From Blastomonas sp. (GTDB lineage: Bacteria; Pseudomonadota; Alphaproteobacteria; Sphingomonadales; Sphingomonadaceae): 64,000 nt of DNA. Positions 19,179 through 28,105 of this stretch are shown here, piece after piece. Under the pieces are notes generated by a model, which was not told where the DNA came from, made no database searches, and saw only the letters and a list, made by a program, of their open reading frames with translations. Made by a program: the position numbers and the translations under genes. Each line of letters starts with the position of its first letter. The stretch's first letter is position 1. Where the stretch lies: NCBI RefSeq assembly GCF_030373265.1, contig NZ_JAUCZC010000005.1:62001-126000 (forward strand), read 5' to 3'.

Positions 19179-21151
19179 CAATTCTCTCGGGTACGGCCGG
19201 TGAGCTGGTCCTTGACGCGCTTGATCGCCGCCGGATTGCGCTTCACATTGGTTTCCGCCTTCATCGCGGCGATGAGCTGCTGCCCGTATTCGTTGGCCAG
19301 CACCTGGCCAAGCTGAACGCGGGTCACCTGCAACAGTTCGGGTACGCTGCTCGCGTCGCCGCGATTGATCTTGCTCAGGTGAACAACGAACCATCCCGAG
19401 CGGTTGGGGCCTTCCAGCACCTTGGTGGTGCCTTCGGCCATGCTGAACAGCAAGGCCACCGGCGGCGGGACGCGACCCTGCTGCTGCATGATCGTCTGGC
19501 GGTTGGTGGCGATGTCCTCGATGCCTGGCAGGGGCACCTTGGCACTGCTCACCGCCTTGGCCAGATCAGCGCTGGTGCGCGAGGACTTGGCAATGCTGTC
19601 CGCGAGCGACTTGGCACCGGTCAGGCCCTGAGCCAGCGCCCAATCCCGTGCAACCTGATCGCGAATGCTGGCGAGCGGCGGGGGCGCGGAGCGTTTGATG
19701 TCCTGGACCTCGAAAAGCGCGAATTCGGTCGCCTGCTGAACCTCGACCAATTGGGGACCGGCGTCCTCCTCGACGCTGAAGGCCAGCGGCAGCATCGCCT
19801 GATACGCGCCAATCGGCACGAAGTCGGGGCGGTTGGGCGACTGGCCGTTGGCGAGCAGCTCGGGGCTGACCTCAAGCGTCAAACCCTCGTCCTTGGCGAT
19901 GTCGGCGAGCGATGCGCCGTCGGCAATGCGGTCTTCAAGGCTGGCGGTGAAATCGGCGACGGTCTGACGCAGCTTTTCCTGCGCAAGTTCATTTTCCAGT
20001 GTCGCGCGCACCTGCGCCAGGCTGCGACCGGCAATCGCAGAAACGCTGGTGATGCGGATGACATGCCAACCGAGCGCCGAACGCGCCGGCGTGGCGACCT
20101 TGCCGACTGCGCCTGCGAACACCGCGTTGGCGACCGCGGGCGATGCGGCGCGGGTCAGTTCGGCCTTGGATTGCAAGCCGAGGTCGACGGGTTCGAGTCC
20201 TGCCTCCCTTGCCGCTGCGGCCATGCTGGCGCCACCATTGACCTTGGCAGCGATGGCCCTGGCGGCCGCTTCGGTGGGGACGATCAGCTGTTCCAGGTCA
20301 CGCTTTTCGGTCGCGGCAAATTCTGCCGAGCGCTGCTTGTAGAGCGCGGCAATTTCCGCATCGCTGATCTGGACCTGGTCGCGGAAGCGATCCGCCATGA
20401 AGGTCGCGTAGCGCAGCACGCGGCGCTCGGGGACGCGATAGCGCGTGCCATTGCGGGTGAAATAGGCCTGCAATTGGGCATCGCTGGGCGCTGCCTTTGG
20501 GGCAAAGGCTGCCGACGGGACGAAGGCGATCTTGCCTTCGCGGCCTTCCAGCACCAGCCCGGCATAGGGCAACGCCATTTGCGTCGACATTTTCGATCCA
20601 AAGGTGGCCGGAACCATGAGCTGGTCGCTCAACAGCCCGCGCTCGATATCGCCGCGCACCCGGGCCTCGGTCAGCCCCTGCTGCGCCAGAGCATTGCGGA
20701 ACAGCGTTTCATCGAAGCGGCCGTCCGCGCCCTTGAAGGCCTGAATCCCGGCAATCTCGCTGTCCACCAGCCGCTTGCTCGCACCCAGCCCGATGCTTTC
20801 CCCGAAAGCTGAGGCTGCATAGCTTCCGATCATCTGCTCCAGGAGGCTATCGATACCGCCCTGCTGGTCGAACGCGACCATGTCGAGCTCGGGATTCTCC
20901 TGGCGAAACTGGTTGAAGGCATTGGTGACCGTGGACGAAAACTCGGCCGTGCCGATGCCATCGCCGTCGATTTCCGCCACGCTTTCGCTGCTGACGCCAC
21001 CAAAGGTCGCACCCCCGGTCACGTCGGAGGCGGCAAAGGCGACGGCGATCAGTCCCAGGAAAATGAAGCTGATGGCCAGGCCGATCTTGGACTGGAAGAA
21101 CGAACGGAAAAAGCTGATCATCAAGAAGCCCGCAATAAGAGGCGCGGCCAT
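19178..21151 (-). CDS. ppiD: SurA/PpiD-type periplasmic peptidyl-prolyl isomerase
   Basis: A protein of about 657 residues anchored in the inner membrane by one N-terminal helix (SKIGLAISFIFLGLIAVAFA), with the rest in the periplasm. It has the SurA-like chaperone N-domain and a parvulin-type rotamase region (residues about 260-380). PpiD assists folding of exported proteins near the Sec translocon. The ATG at 21151 has GAGGTG eight bases upstream; the ATG at 21121 (MISFFRSFFQ) matches common family starts but lacks a Shine-Dalgarno. It heads the overlapping ppiD-trpEGDC-moaC-moeA run. Confidence 0.9.
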   Translation of the reverse strand: MAAPLIAGFLMISFFRSFFQSKIGLAISFIFLGLIAVAFAASDVTGGATFGGVSSESVAEIDGDGIGTAEFSSTVTNAFNQFRQENPELDMVAFDQQGGIDSLLEQMIGSYAASAFGESIGLGASKRLVDSEIAGIQAFKGADGRFDETLFRNALAQQGLTEARVRGDIERGLLSDQLMVPATFGSKMSTQMALPYAGLVLEGREGKIAFVPSAAFAPKAAPSDAQLQAYFTRNGTRYRVPERRVLRYATFMADRFRDQVQISDAEIAALYKQRSAEFAATEKRDLEQLIVPTEAAARAIAAKVNGGASMAAAAREAGLEPVDLGLQSKAELTRAASPAVANAVFAGAVGKVATPARSALGWHVIRITSVSAIAGRSLAQVRATLENELAQEKLRQTVADFTASLEDRIADGASLADIAKDEGLTLEVSPELLANGQSPNRPDFVPIGAYQAMLPLAFSVEEDAGPQLVEVQQATEFALFEVQDIKRSAPPPLASIRDQVARDWALAQGLTGAKSLADSIAKSSRTSADLAKAVSSAKVPLPGIEDIATNRQTIMQQQGRVPPPVALLFSMAEGTTKVLEGPNRSGWFVVHLSKINRGDASSVPELLQVTRVQLGQVLANEYGQQLIAAMKAETNVKRNPAAIKRVKDQLTGRTREN

Positions 21152-21312
21152 GCAGGCTACACCTCGTGAAAACGCGGGCAGGCTTTAGGAGGCTTTGACG
21201 CAGGCTTCAAGCCTTCCCCGAGGGGCCGATACCCGGCCACTGGTCAAGCCCGGCATGATTTGCTAGCCGCCGCGCATTATTGGCAATCAGCCCATACCGA
21301 AGGACGGTCAGT

Positions 21313-22059
21313 GTGACGCAGCAAAAATCCTATATCGTCGGCAACTGGAAGATGAACGGCACGCAGGCCGATATCGCGATATTGAAGGCGATTGCCGATG
21401 CCGCAGCCAGCGATATGACGGTCGATGTCGGCATTTGTCCGCCTGCGACGCTGATCGCGGCGTTTGCGCAAGGCGCAGGCGGTATCGGCGTCGGCGGGCA
21501 GGATTGTCACGCTAAGGCCACAGGCGCACACACCGGTTGTGTGTCAGCCGCGATGCTTAAAGAGGCAGGCGCAACATTTTCCATCGTCGGTCATTCCGAG
21601 CGCCGCGCTGACCAGCATGAAACCGACGCCGATGTCCTCGGCAAGGCGCAAGCCCTGCATGAGGCTGGTATGAGTGCGATCCTGTGCGTCGGCGAAACGC
21701 TGGACGAACGTGATTCCGGCAATGCCATCGCGATCGTCACCGGCCAGCTTGCCGCTTCCTTGCCGGACTCCGCATCGGCGGACTGGCTGTCGGTGGCGTA
21801 TGAACCGGTGTGGGCAATCGGGACGGGCCGCGTCCCGGTGTCTGAGGATATTGCCGCGATGCACGCAGCATTGCGGGGCACGCTGGTCGACCTGCTCGGC
21901 GCGGCAGGCGCGAGCGTGCGCATTCTGTATGGCGGATCGGTCAATCCCGGCAATGCGCAGGAAATTCTGACCATTCCCGATGTCGGCGGTGCGCTGGTCG
22001 GCGGCGCCAGCCTGAAAGCGGAAACCTTCCTGCCCATCATCCAGGCCGCACCGCGCTAA
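21313..22059 (+). CDS. tpiA: Triose-phosphate isomerase
   Basis: A 248-residue glycolytic enzyme. Catalytic residues are visible in VGNWKMNG (Asn/Lys), VGHSERR (His) and AYEPVWAIGTG (Glu), with the phosphate-loop YGGSVNPGNA and GALVGGASL at the end. The GTG at 21313 is chosen since AAGGAC stands eight bases upstream and the protein then begins next to the first strand. It is divergent from ppiD. Confidence 0.97.
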   Translation: MTQQKSYIVGNWKMNGTQADIAILKAIADAAASDMTVDVGICPPATLIAAFAQGAGGIGVGGQDCHAKATGAHTGCVSAAMLKEAGATFSIVGHSERRADQHETDADVLGKAQALHEAGMSAILCVGETLDERDSGNAIAIVTGQLAASLPDSASADWLSVAYEPVWAIGTGRVPVSEDIAAMHAALRGTLVDLLGAAGASVRILYGGSVNPGNAQEILTIPDVGGALVGGASLKAETFLPIIQAAPR

Positions 22060-22211
22060 CGGTCGCGGCTGCGCCAGTTGCGCTGGCGTTGTCCAGTCGC
22101 CCCCGCCAGCGCCAGTTGCGCTGGTGAAGTCTAATCGCCCCCGCCAGCGCCGGTTGCGCTGGCGAAGTCTAATCGCCCCCGCCAGCGCCGGTTGCGCTGG
22201 CGAAGTCTAAT
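22060..22211. repeat. Four tandem 38-bp hairpin units
   Basis: Four adjoining 38-bp units at 22060-22097, 22098-22135, 22136-22173 and 22174-22211 begin at the first base after the tpiA stop codon. Units 3 and 4 are identical, unit 2 differs at two positions, and unit 1 is more diverged. Units 2-4 contain CCAGCGC and GCGCTGG around a 5-base loop, giving a perfect 7-bp stem. There are no spacers and no poly-T runs. Possible roles are mRNA 3'-end protection or dampening of read-through to secG. Confidence 0.9.
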
Positions 22212-22260
22212 CGCTATGTGCGCGCCAACACGTTTCCTTTTATCTTGGGTCTGACCGTTC

Positions 22261-22695
22261 ATGTCGTCGATTTTCCTGTTCATCACCATCGTGCAGACGC
22301 TGATTGCCGCTGCCATGGTGGGAGTCATCCTGATGCAGCGTTCGGAAGGCGGCGCGCTGGGTGTGGGCGGCAGCCCCAACGGCTTGATGTCCGCTCGCGG
22401 GGCTGGTGACCTGCTCACCCGGATGACCGCGATCCTGGCAACGATCTTTGTCGTGCTCAGCATCGTTCTGGCGGTGATGGCGGCCAACATGCACTCCACC
22501 GGCAACATCGACACCTCGCTGCAGCGGGGCGCAGAAGCGCCGCTCGATCCGCTGGCGGCGCCGGCTCCTGCTACCCCGGGCATGCCTTCGAGCGGCGATC
22601 CGCTGTCGGCGGCTGGCGCGCAGACCACAGCGCCTGCCGATGCTGCACCTGCCCAGACCGCGCCTGCACCGGCTGGCGAGGCTCCCGCGAACTGA
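22261..22695 (+). CDS. secG: Preprotein translocase subunit SecG
   Basis: A 144-residue inner-membrane subunit of the SecYEG channel. Two hydrophobic helices (residues about 3-22 and 58-78) flank the conserved MQRSEGGALGVGG...GLMSARGAGDLLTRMT loop. The C-terminal half is a Pro/Ala-rich tail, longer than in E. coli (110 aa) and common in alphaproteobacteria. It lies between tpiA and pyrG, a conserved order in the group. Confidence 0.95.
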   Translation: MSSIFLFITIVQTLIAAAMVGVILMQRSEGGALGVGGSPNGLMSARGAGDLLTRMTAILATIFVVLSIVLAVMAANMHSTGNIDTSLQRGAEAPLDPLAAPAPATPGMPSSGDPLSAAGAQTTAPADAAPAQTAPAPAGEAPAN

Positions 22696-22796
22696 TCTGC
22701 TCGCCGCACTTTGGCGGCATGTGCACAGTTTTTTGTTTTCCATGCGGATTCGCGCGCTTGTCAGCCTTGCGCGCGAACGGCTAACGGATTTCTCCC

Positions 22797-24434
22797 ATGG
22801 CGCGTTTCATTTTCATCACCGGCGGCGTGGTATCATCGCTAGGCAAGGGCCTCATGGCCGCAAGCCTTGGGGCACTGCTGCAGGCACGCGGATACCGCGT
22901 GCGCATCCGCAAGTTCGATCCCTATCTCAACGTCGATCCGGGCACGATGTCGCCGTATCAGCACGGCGAGGTTTATGTCACCGATGACGGAGCCGAGACC
23001 GACCTCGATCTGGGCCATTACGAGCGCTTCACCGGTGTCTCGGCGCGCCAGTCGGACAACGTCACCTCGGGCCGCATCTATCAGACGATCATCCAGCGCG
23101 AGCGCCGCGGCGATTATCTGGGTGCGACGGTCCAGGTGATCCCGCACGTCACCGATGCGATCAAGGAATTCGCCCAGGCGGAAACCGAAGACCTCGATTT
23201 TGTGTTGTGCGAAATCGGCGGCACCGTCGGCGACATCGAAAGCCTGCCGTTCATCGAGGCGATCCGCCAGCTGCGCAACGATATCGGCCGCGAAAACACC
23301 GTTTTCGTGCACGTCACGCTCGTGCCGTATATCGCGGCGGCCGGCGAGCTCAAGACCAAGCCGACCCAGCACAGCGTGCGCGAGTTGACCTCGCTGGGCA
23401 TCCAGCCGGATATCCTGCTGTGCCGGTGCGAAAAGCCGTTGCCCGAATCGGACCGCGCCAAGATCGCGTTGTTCTGCAACGTCCGCAAGGAAGCGGTCAT
23501 TCCCGCACTCGACGCCAAGAGCATTTACGCCGTGCCGATGCAGTATCATGCCGAGGGCCTCGACGACGAAGTGCTGCGCGCGTTCGGCATCCACGATGCC
23601 CGCCAGCCCGACCTGGCGCGCTGGACCGACATCATGGACCGGCATGACCACCCTGAGGGTGAGGTCACCATCGGCGTGGTCGGCAAATATGTCGGCCTTC
23701 AGGACGCGTACAAGTCGCTGCACGAAGCCCTGACGCACGGCGGTCTTGCCAACCGGGTCAAGGTTCACGTCAAATGGCTCGATGCCGAACTGTTCGAGAA
23801 ACTGCCCGATGACGAACTGGCTGCGATGCTCGAACCGATGCACGGCATCCTGGTTCCGGGCGGTTTCGGCGAGCGCGGCAGCGAGGGCAAGATTTCCTCG
23901 GTCCGTTTCGCCCGCGAACGCAACGTCCCGTTCTTTGGCATCTGCCTGGGCATGCAGATGGCGTGCATCGAGGCAGCGCGCAACACCTCCGGGATCATCA
24001 CCGCGTCGACCACAGAGTTCGGTACGACCGATGAGCCGATCGTCGGCTTGATCACCGAATGGATGGGCGAGACCGGCTTGCAGAAGCGCAGTGCCGAGGG
24101 CGATCTTGGCGGCACCATGCGGCTGGGAGCATTTCCGGCTAAGCTTTCGGGCAACAGCCGGGTTCGCGGAATCTATGGCAGCGACACGATCAGCGAGCGC
24201 CACCGGCATCGCTATGAGGTCAACACCGCCTATCACGACCGGCTCGAACAGGGCGGTCTTGTGTTTTCCGGTATGTCGCCCGACGGCGTGTTGCCTGAGA
24301 TTGTCGAACGGCCAGATCACAGCTGGTTCGTTGGCGTGCAATACCATCCCGAGCTCAAGAGCAAGCCGTTCGATCCGCATCCGCTTTTTGCAAGCTTCAT
24401 CCAGGCAGCGGTCGCCCAAAGTCGCCTGGTCTGA
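22797..24434 (+). CDS. pyrG: CTP synthase
   Basis: A 545-residue enzyme that aminates UTP to CTP with ATP and glutamine. The N-terminal synthetase domain begins [17 protein letters not shown]; the C-terminal amidotransferase has Cys in [15 protein letters not shown] and His-Glu in [11 protein letters not shown]. Length equals E. coli PyrG. It follows secG after 101 bp. Confidence 0.98.
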   Translation: MARFIFITGGVVSSLGKGLMAASLGALLQARGYRVRIRKFDPYLNVDPGTMSPYQHGEVYVTDDGAETDLDLGHYERFTGVSARQSDNVTSGRIYQTIIQRERRGDYLGATVQVIPHVTDAIKEFAQAETEDLDFVLCEIGGTVGDIESLPFIEAIRQLRNDIGRENTVFVHVTLVPYIAAAGELKTKPTQHSVRELTSLGIQPDILLCRCEKPLPESDRAKIALFCNVRKEAVIPALDAKSIYAVPMQYHAEGLDDEVLRAFGIHDARQPDLARWTDIMDRHDHPEGEVTIGVVGKYVGLQDAYKSLHEALTHGGLANRVKVHVKWLDAELFEKLPDDELAAMLEPMHGILVPGGFGERGSEGKISSVRFARERNVPFFGICLGMQMACIEAARNTSGIITASTTEFGTTDEPIVGLITEWMGETGLQKRSAEGDLGGTMRLGAFPAKLSGNSRVRGIYGSDTISERHRHRYEVNTAYHDRLEQGGLVFSGMSPDGVLPEIVERPDHSWFVGVQYHPELKSKPFDPHPLFASFIQAAVAQSRLV

Positions 24435-24697
24435 TTATGCCTGGTCGGCGCCGACTCGCCTGACGCCTTTTTACCCAGATCAAGTTTGATGCGGCCGGAC
24501 CGCAAAAGGCTTCGTCGTGCGCCAATTTACCACACCGCGTCATCGGAAATTTACGCTATTTGACAGAGTTGTGCGGTGGCGCACAGCGGCGTAAGGCGAT
24601 TCGTGGGAATTGAAATCTGTCGGCAGCGAAGGGGCGGTTGAAGCAAAGTTGCTCAACATGTTCGATGGCTGACAGAAAGGAAGGGGTAGAGCCAAAC

Positions 24698-25381
24698 ATG
24701 CATGCGAACGAGCTTGCCGAATTGCTGGCCAGCCACAGCCTGTTCGCCGATTGCGAAACCGACGAGCTTTCTGACATCATCCTGCGCGGGCACTTCGTGC
24801 GCTATCGCAAGGGCCAGGAAATCATCGGGCAGGGGGATGATGGCGACAATCTGCTGATCATTCTGACCGGCTTTGCCAGAGTCAGCATGGTCGCCAGCAA
24901 CGGCCACGAGATTGTGCTGGATTATGCAGAGCCCGGCTATGTCATCGGCGAGATCGCGTTTCTGGACGGCGGGCCGCGCACCGCATCGATCGAGGCTTTG
25001 ACCGAGCTGACCGCGCTGTCGCTGTCCCGCCCGGCCTTCGAGGAGATCGCCGAGCGGCATGTGGCCCTGCCGCGGCGGATGTTGCGGGTGATGGCGAAGC
25101 GGTTGCGGCAGGCTAACGATGTGATCGAGGCAGACCGGGCCTTTACGTCCGGACCCAGGCTGGCGCGCTATCTGCTGCGCCTGATGGTGTCGGGGGCAAA
25201 AGAGGGTAAGCTCAAGCTGGACTTGAGCCAGAGCGAGCTGGGTACGTTCGCCGGATTGTCACGCGAACAGATTAACAGGCAGCTTTCCGCCTGGTCCGAT
25301 GCCGGGTTGATCGAGCTGGAGCAGGGCAGGGTGAAGATTGTCGATCGCGATACGCTGCTGGAGATATCCGAGGCTGCGTGA
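24698..25381 (+). CDS. Crp/Fnr-family transcriptional regulator
   Basis: A 227-residue regulator with a cyclic-nucleotide-type sensor domain (residues about 10-125, including GDNLLIILTGFARVSM and VIGEIAFLDGGPRTAS) and a C-terminal Crp-type HTH (LGTFAGLSREQINRQLSAWS). The N-terminus has no Fnr-type Cys cluster; the two Cys codons upstream belong to an extension I do not include. The Gly-Glu-Ile-Ala and Arg-Thr-Ala-Ser residues resemble a cAMP pocket, but the ligand is not proven. ATG 24698 is preferred; AAGGAAGGGG lies about 11 bases upstream. Confidence 0.88.
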   Translation: MHANELAELLASHSLFADCETDELSDIILRGHFVRYRKGQEIIGQGDDGDNLLIILTGFARVSMVASNGHEIVLDYAEPGYVIGEIAFLDGGPRTASIEALTELTALSLSRPAFEEIAERHVALPRRMLRVMAKRLRQANDVIEADRAFTSGPRLARYLLRLMVSGAKEGKLKLDLSQSELGTFAGLSREQINRQLSAWSDAGLIELEQGRVKIVDRDTLLEISEAA

Positions 25382-25410
25382 TCCGCTGACACTGCGACGA
25401 GTTTTTTAGT

Positions 25411-25560
25411 TTTCCGGGGTTGGGCAAGGTTAATGCGACCCGGCCGAACCCGGCCCCGGAGAAAACCCCGCGCCTTCGCGGCGCGGGGTCACAATATCGG
25501 TTTTTCCGAGGATGGGTGCGGTAAATGCGACCCGGCCAATCCTGTCACCGGAAAATGCAG
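25411..25560. repeat. Imperfect direct repeat, 92-bp period, around a 10-bp hairpin
   Basis: The stretch starting TTTCCGGGG at 25411 recurs as TTTCCGAGG at 25503, with ATGCGACCCGGCC shared at 25433 and 25525. Between the copies, ACCCCGCGCC (25465-25474) and GGCGCGGGGT (25480-25489) form a perfect 10-bp GC stem with a TTCGC loop. The hairpin could end Crp/Fnr gene transcription, but the poly-T run comes about 10 bases late. Confidence 0.65.
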
Positions 25561-25623
25561 CGTCCTGAGCGGGCGCGGGGGGCGGGCCTGCAAAGGTCCG
25601 CCCTCTTCTTTTGGGGGTGCCTG

Positions 25624-25755
25624 CTTCTCCCCTCCGCTTGCGGAAGGGGCAGGCTCAGCTTGCTGAACCGGGGGTAGGCCTGAAAAAAATTTGGAAGACC
25701 TGAACAGGCCCACCCCGGCCTGCGGCCACCCCTCCCGCGAGCGGTAGGGGAGAAG
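25624..25755. repeat. 132-bp palindromic intergenic element, copy 1
   Basis: The element starts CTTCTCCCCT and ends AGGGGAGAAG, with long imperfect inverted arms. Each arm carries a small palindrome of the CTCC-GCTTGC-GGAG type and, toward the middle, a GGGGTGGGCCTG-like block. A second copy of the same plan and nearly the same length is at 34946-35078. It codes for nothing. Confidence 0.85.
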
Positions 25756-25767
25756 AAATGCCAACGC

Positions 25768-25796
25768 AAAAAGGGTGGGCCGTTTCCGACCCACCC
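25768..25796 (-). terminator. Rho-independent terminator of hsp20
   Basis: On the minus strand GGGTGGG and CCCACCC (25790-25796 and 25773-25779) form a 7-bp stem followed by TTTTT, 34 bases after the hsp20 stop codon. Confidence 0.8.
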
Positions 25797-25830
25797 CGTT
25801 GCTTGTCTACCCTGGGATAACGCGGCGGCA

Positions 25831-26316
25831 TCAGGCCGCCTTGATGTCACCCTCGTCCTTGGCATTGCCCTCGACCACCGACAGCTTGGGCGTGCTGTTG
25901 TTGATCGTGATCTTCTTGGGCTTCATTGCCTCGGGCACTTCGCGGACCAGATCGATGGTCAGCAGGCCATCCTCGAGCCCCGCGTCGCTGACCCGCACGA
26001 AATCGGCGAGTTCGAAGCGCCGCTCGAAGTTGCGGTTGGCGATGCCCATGTGCAGGAAGTTGCCGCGCGATTCGGCTTCTGCAGCCTTGCGACCCGACAC
26101 CACCAGCAGGTTCTGCTGGGCCGTGATGTCGATCTCTTCAGCCTTGAAGCCGGCGACCGCAATGGTGACGCGATAGGCGTCCTCGCTGTTGCGCTCGATG
26201 TTGAACGGCGGGTAGTTATCGCCCTGCGCGGCCCGCGCCTGATTTTCCAGCAAGTCGAACAGCCGGTCGAAGCCAACGGTCGTGCGGCGATAAGGGGTAA
26301 AGTCAAAACGGTTCAT
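25831..26316 (-). CDS. Small heat-shock protein (Hsp20/alpha-crystallin)
   Basis: A 161-residue ATP-independent holdase of the IbpA type. The N-terminus MNRFDFTPYRRTTVGFDRLF resembles IbpA. The alpha-crystallin domain spans about residues 35-130 (YPPFNIERNSEDAYRVTIAV, then LLVVSGRK and FERRFELADFVRV), followed by the conserved LEDGLLTIDLVREVPE and a C-terminal extension. The ATG at 26316 has AAAGGA upstream; a TTG two codons earlier is less likely. A heat-shock-like promoter lies about 100 bp upstream. Confidence 0.95.
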   Translation of the reverse strand: MNRFDFTPYRRTTVGFDRLFDLLENQARAAQGDNYPPFNIERNSEDAYRVTIAVAGFKAEEIDITAQQNLLVVSGRKAAEAESRGNFLHMGIANRNFERRFELADFVRVSDAGLEDGLLTIDLVREVPEAMKPKKITINNSTPKLSVVEGNAKDEGDIKAA

Positions 26317-26414
26317 CTTCAAAATCCTTTAAATAAGCGATTTCATAGGTTTGAAGCCCGCGTTTGCGGCGCTTCGCATGTCGCGACCCACCCGGTTGGC
26401 GTGGATCACATCGC

Positions 26415-26444
26415 AAATTTAGGATATCGGTCGGAGGTTTCAAG
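26415..26444 (-). promoter_or_regulatory. Sigma-32 (RpoH)-like promoter of hsp20
   Basis: On the minus strand CTTGAAA (26438-26444) is followed after 14 bases by CCTAAATTT (26415-26423), close to the heat-shock -35 CTTGAAA and -10 CCTATNT/CCCCATNT patterns. The predicted start is near 26408, giving a leader of about 90 nt. I looked for a ROSE or FourU thermometer in this leader and found no convincing one. Confidence 0.65.
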
Positions 26445-26496
26445 ATGGATTTTTTACAATCCTGGCAGCCGGGACCTACATGGATTGCAGACGAAA

Positions 26497-26532
26497 AAAG
26501 AGCGTCCGGCCCCCAAGACCCGGACGCTCTTT
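26497..26532 (-). terminator. Strong intrinsic terminator without a visible gene
   Basis: AAAGAGCGTCCGG (26497-26509) and CCGGACGCTCTTT (26520-26532) form a perfect 13-bp stem with a 10-base loop. Read leftward it is followed by a run of six T, so it is efficient on the minus strand; rightward there are only three T. No gene on the minus strand precedes it. The remaining DNA at 26533-26866 shows no supported gene. Confidence 0.85.
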
Positions 26533-26866
26533 ATCAGATCCGTTCGTCGCGCGCAGATGGCGATGTCGCCATGATCGCAACGTTTGGACCCTGGTAACCG
26601 CCGCTTTCCCCAAAACGACGGAAACTATCCCCGAACCCATGGCCGTAGCCGCTTGATCCGCGCTGTCATGATTCCGTAATGCGGCCGCCGACGCTAGGGT
26701 TATTCGCGACTTGCCACCATTCTTGATCCATTCTGTGTTCATTGTGCAACACGCATGGCGCGCTTCGGCCATTGTCAGTTCCTTGCGGGCTGGCTAGAGC
26801 CTTAACCCAATTGCCACGGCAGCCGACATGGTCCTGCCAGCCATCCGAAAGGTCCGGTGCACCTCT

Positions 26867-28105
26867 ATGCTGTCCACTTTTGAATGGACGATCGCCAAAC
26901 GTTATCTGCTGCCTGGCCGAGGCGAGGCGTTCATCTTTCTGGTCGCAGGCATCAGCCTGATTGCGGTGATGCTGGGCGTTGCTGCACTGATCATCGTGAT
27001 GAGCGTGATGAACGGCTTTCGTGCCGAGCTGCTCGACAAGATCGTGGGTTTGAACGGTCACGCGGTGGTGCAAGGCTATGGCGGTCGGCTGAAGAACTGG
27101 CAGGAAATCCTTGCTGAGACGCGCAAGATCGAAGGCGTCGTGGCGGCATCGCCGCTGATCGAGCAGCCGTTGCTGGTCAATTACGACGGCCGGGTCGAGG
27201 CGATCCTGGTGCGCGGCACCGACGCGCCGGATATTGCGGCACTCAAGGACAAGACGGTGCTGGGCTCCATCTCGGCGCTCAAGGCTGGGGCATCGAAGGT
27301 CGCGATCGGGTCGCGGCTGGCGCAGAACCTGGGCGTGCGCATCGGCGACAGCATCACCATCATCAATCCGGCAGGCCGGTCGACCCCGTTCGGTACCGTG
27401 CCACGCGAAATTCTCTACGAGGTCGCCGCCATCGTCGAGATCGGCATCTATGATTACGACAAGGCCTTTGTGATCATGCCGATGCGCGATGCGCAGCTTC
27501 TGCTGCTGCTCGGCGACGAGGTCGGGATGATCGAGGTGACCACCCGCGATGCCGACAAGGTCCGGGAGATTCTCGCGCCGCTCGAAGAGCGACTGCGCGG
27601 CCAGGCGATCATTTCCGATTGGCGCACGATCAACGCTTCGCTGTTCGAGGCGCTGGCGGTCGAGCGGGTGGCGATGTTCATCGTGCTGTCGATCATCATC
27701 CTGGTGGCGGTGTTCAATATCCTCTCCTCGCTGATCATGCTGGTGCGCGCCAAGACCCGCGACATCGCGATCCTGCGCACGATGGGGGCGAGCCGAAAGT
27801 CGCTGCTCAAGATCTTCATCACCGTGGGTCTGATCATCGGATCGCTCGGCACGCTCGCCGGGCTGGGGCTGGGGTTTGTCTTCCTCCATTTCCGCCAGAG
27901 CATCGTCATGTTCGTGCAGCTAATCACCGGGCAGGAGCTGTGGGATCCCTCGATCCGCTTCCTCACCGAACTGCCCAGCCGCACCGATCCGATGGAAGTG
28001 CTGGGCATCACCGCGATGGCGCTGATCTTCAGCTTCCTGGCCACGCTCTATCCGGCGCTCAAGGCTTCGAGCACCGATCCTGTTCAGGTGTTGCGCTATG
28101 AGTGA
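26867..28105 (+). CDS. lolC: Lipoprotein-releasing ABC transporter permease (LolC/E)
   Basis: A 412-residue inner-membrane permease that with LolD extracts lipoproteins for transfer to LolA. One N-terminal transmembrane helix ([22 protein letters not shown]), a large periplasmic domain (residues about 45-265) and three C-terminal helices form the usual LolC/E topology; FtsX-type motifs include [20 protein letters not shown] and [13 protein letters not shown]. Alphaproteobacteria usually have a single LolC/E protein working as a homodimer. ATG 26867 is chosen at the conserved [15 protein letters not shown]. It overlaps lolD by eight bases. Confidence 0.94.
   Translation: MLSTFEWTIAKRYLLPGRGEAFIFLVAGISLIAVMLGVAALIIVMSVMNGFRAELLDKIVGLNGHAVVQGYGGRLKNWQEILAETRKIEGVVAASPLIEQPLLVNYDGRVEAILVRGTDAPDIAALKDKTVLGSISALKAGASKVAIGSRLAQNLGVRIGDSITIINPAGRSTPFGTVPREILYEVAAIVEIGIYDYDKAFVIMPMRDAQLLLLLGDEVGMIEVTTRDADKVREILAPLEERLRGQAIISDWRTINASLFEALAVERVAMFIVLSIIILVAVFNILSSLIMLVRAKTRDIAILRTMGASRKSLLKIFITVGLIIGSLGTLAGLGLGFVFLHFRQSIVMFVQLITGQELWDPSIRFLTELPSRTDPMEVLGITAMALIFSFLATLYPALKASSTDPVQVLRYE

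Noticed and set aside
22060-22211. CRISPR array
   Set aside because: The 38-bp units are contiguous without spacers, and no cas genes are in the window.
22839-24419. 526-codon open frame antisense to pyrG
   Set aside because: Mirror of a well-conserved CTP synthase; no domain, no ribosome binding site.
24480-24495. FNR/CRP-type site ATCAAGTTTGAT after pyrG
   Set aside because: The half sites are inverted in the wrong order for FNR (TTGAT-N4-ATCAA), and the centre spacing is too short.
26317-26408. ROSE or FourU RNA thermometer in the hsp20 leader
   Set aside because: Neither the UUGCU-type pairing with the Shine-Dalgarno nor a run of four U opposite AGGA could be placed convincingly.
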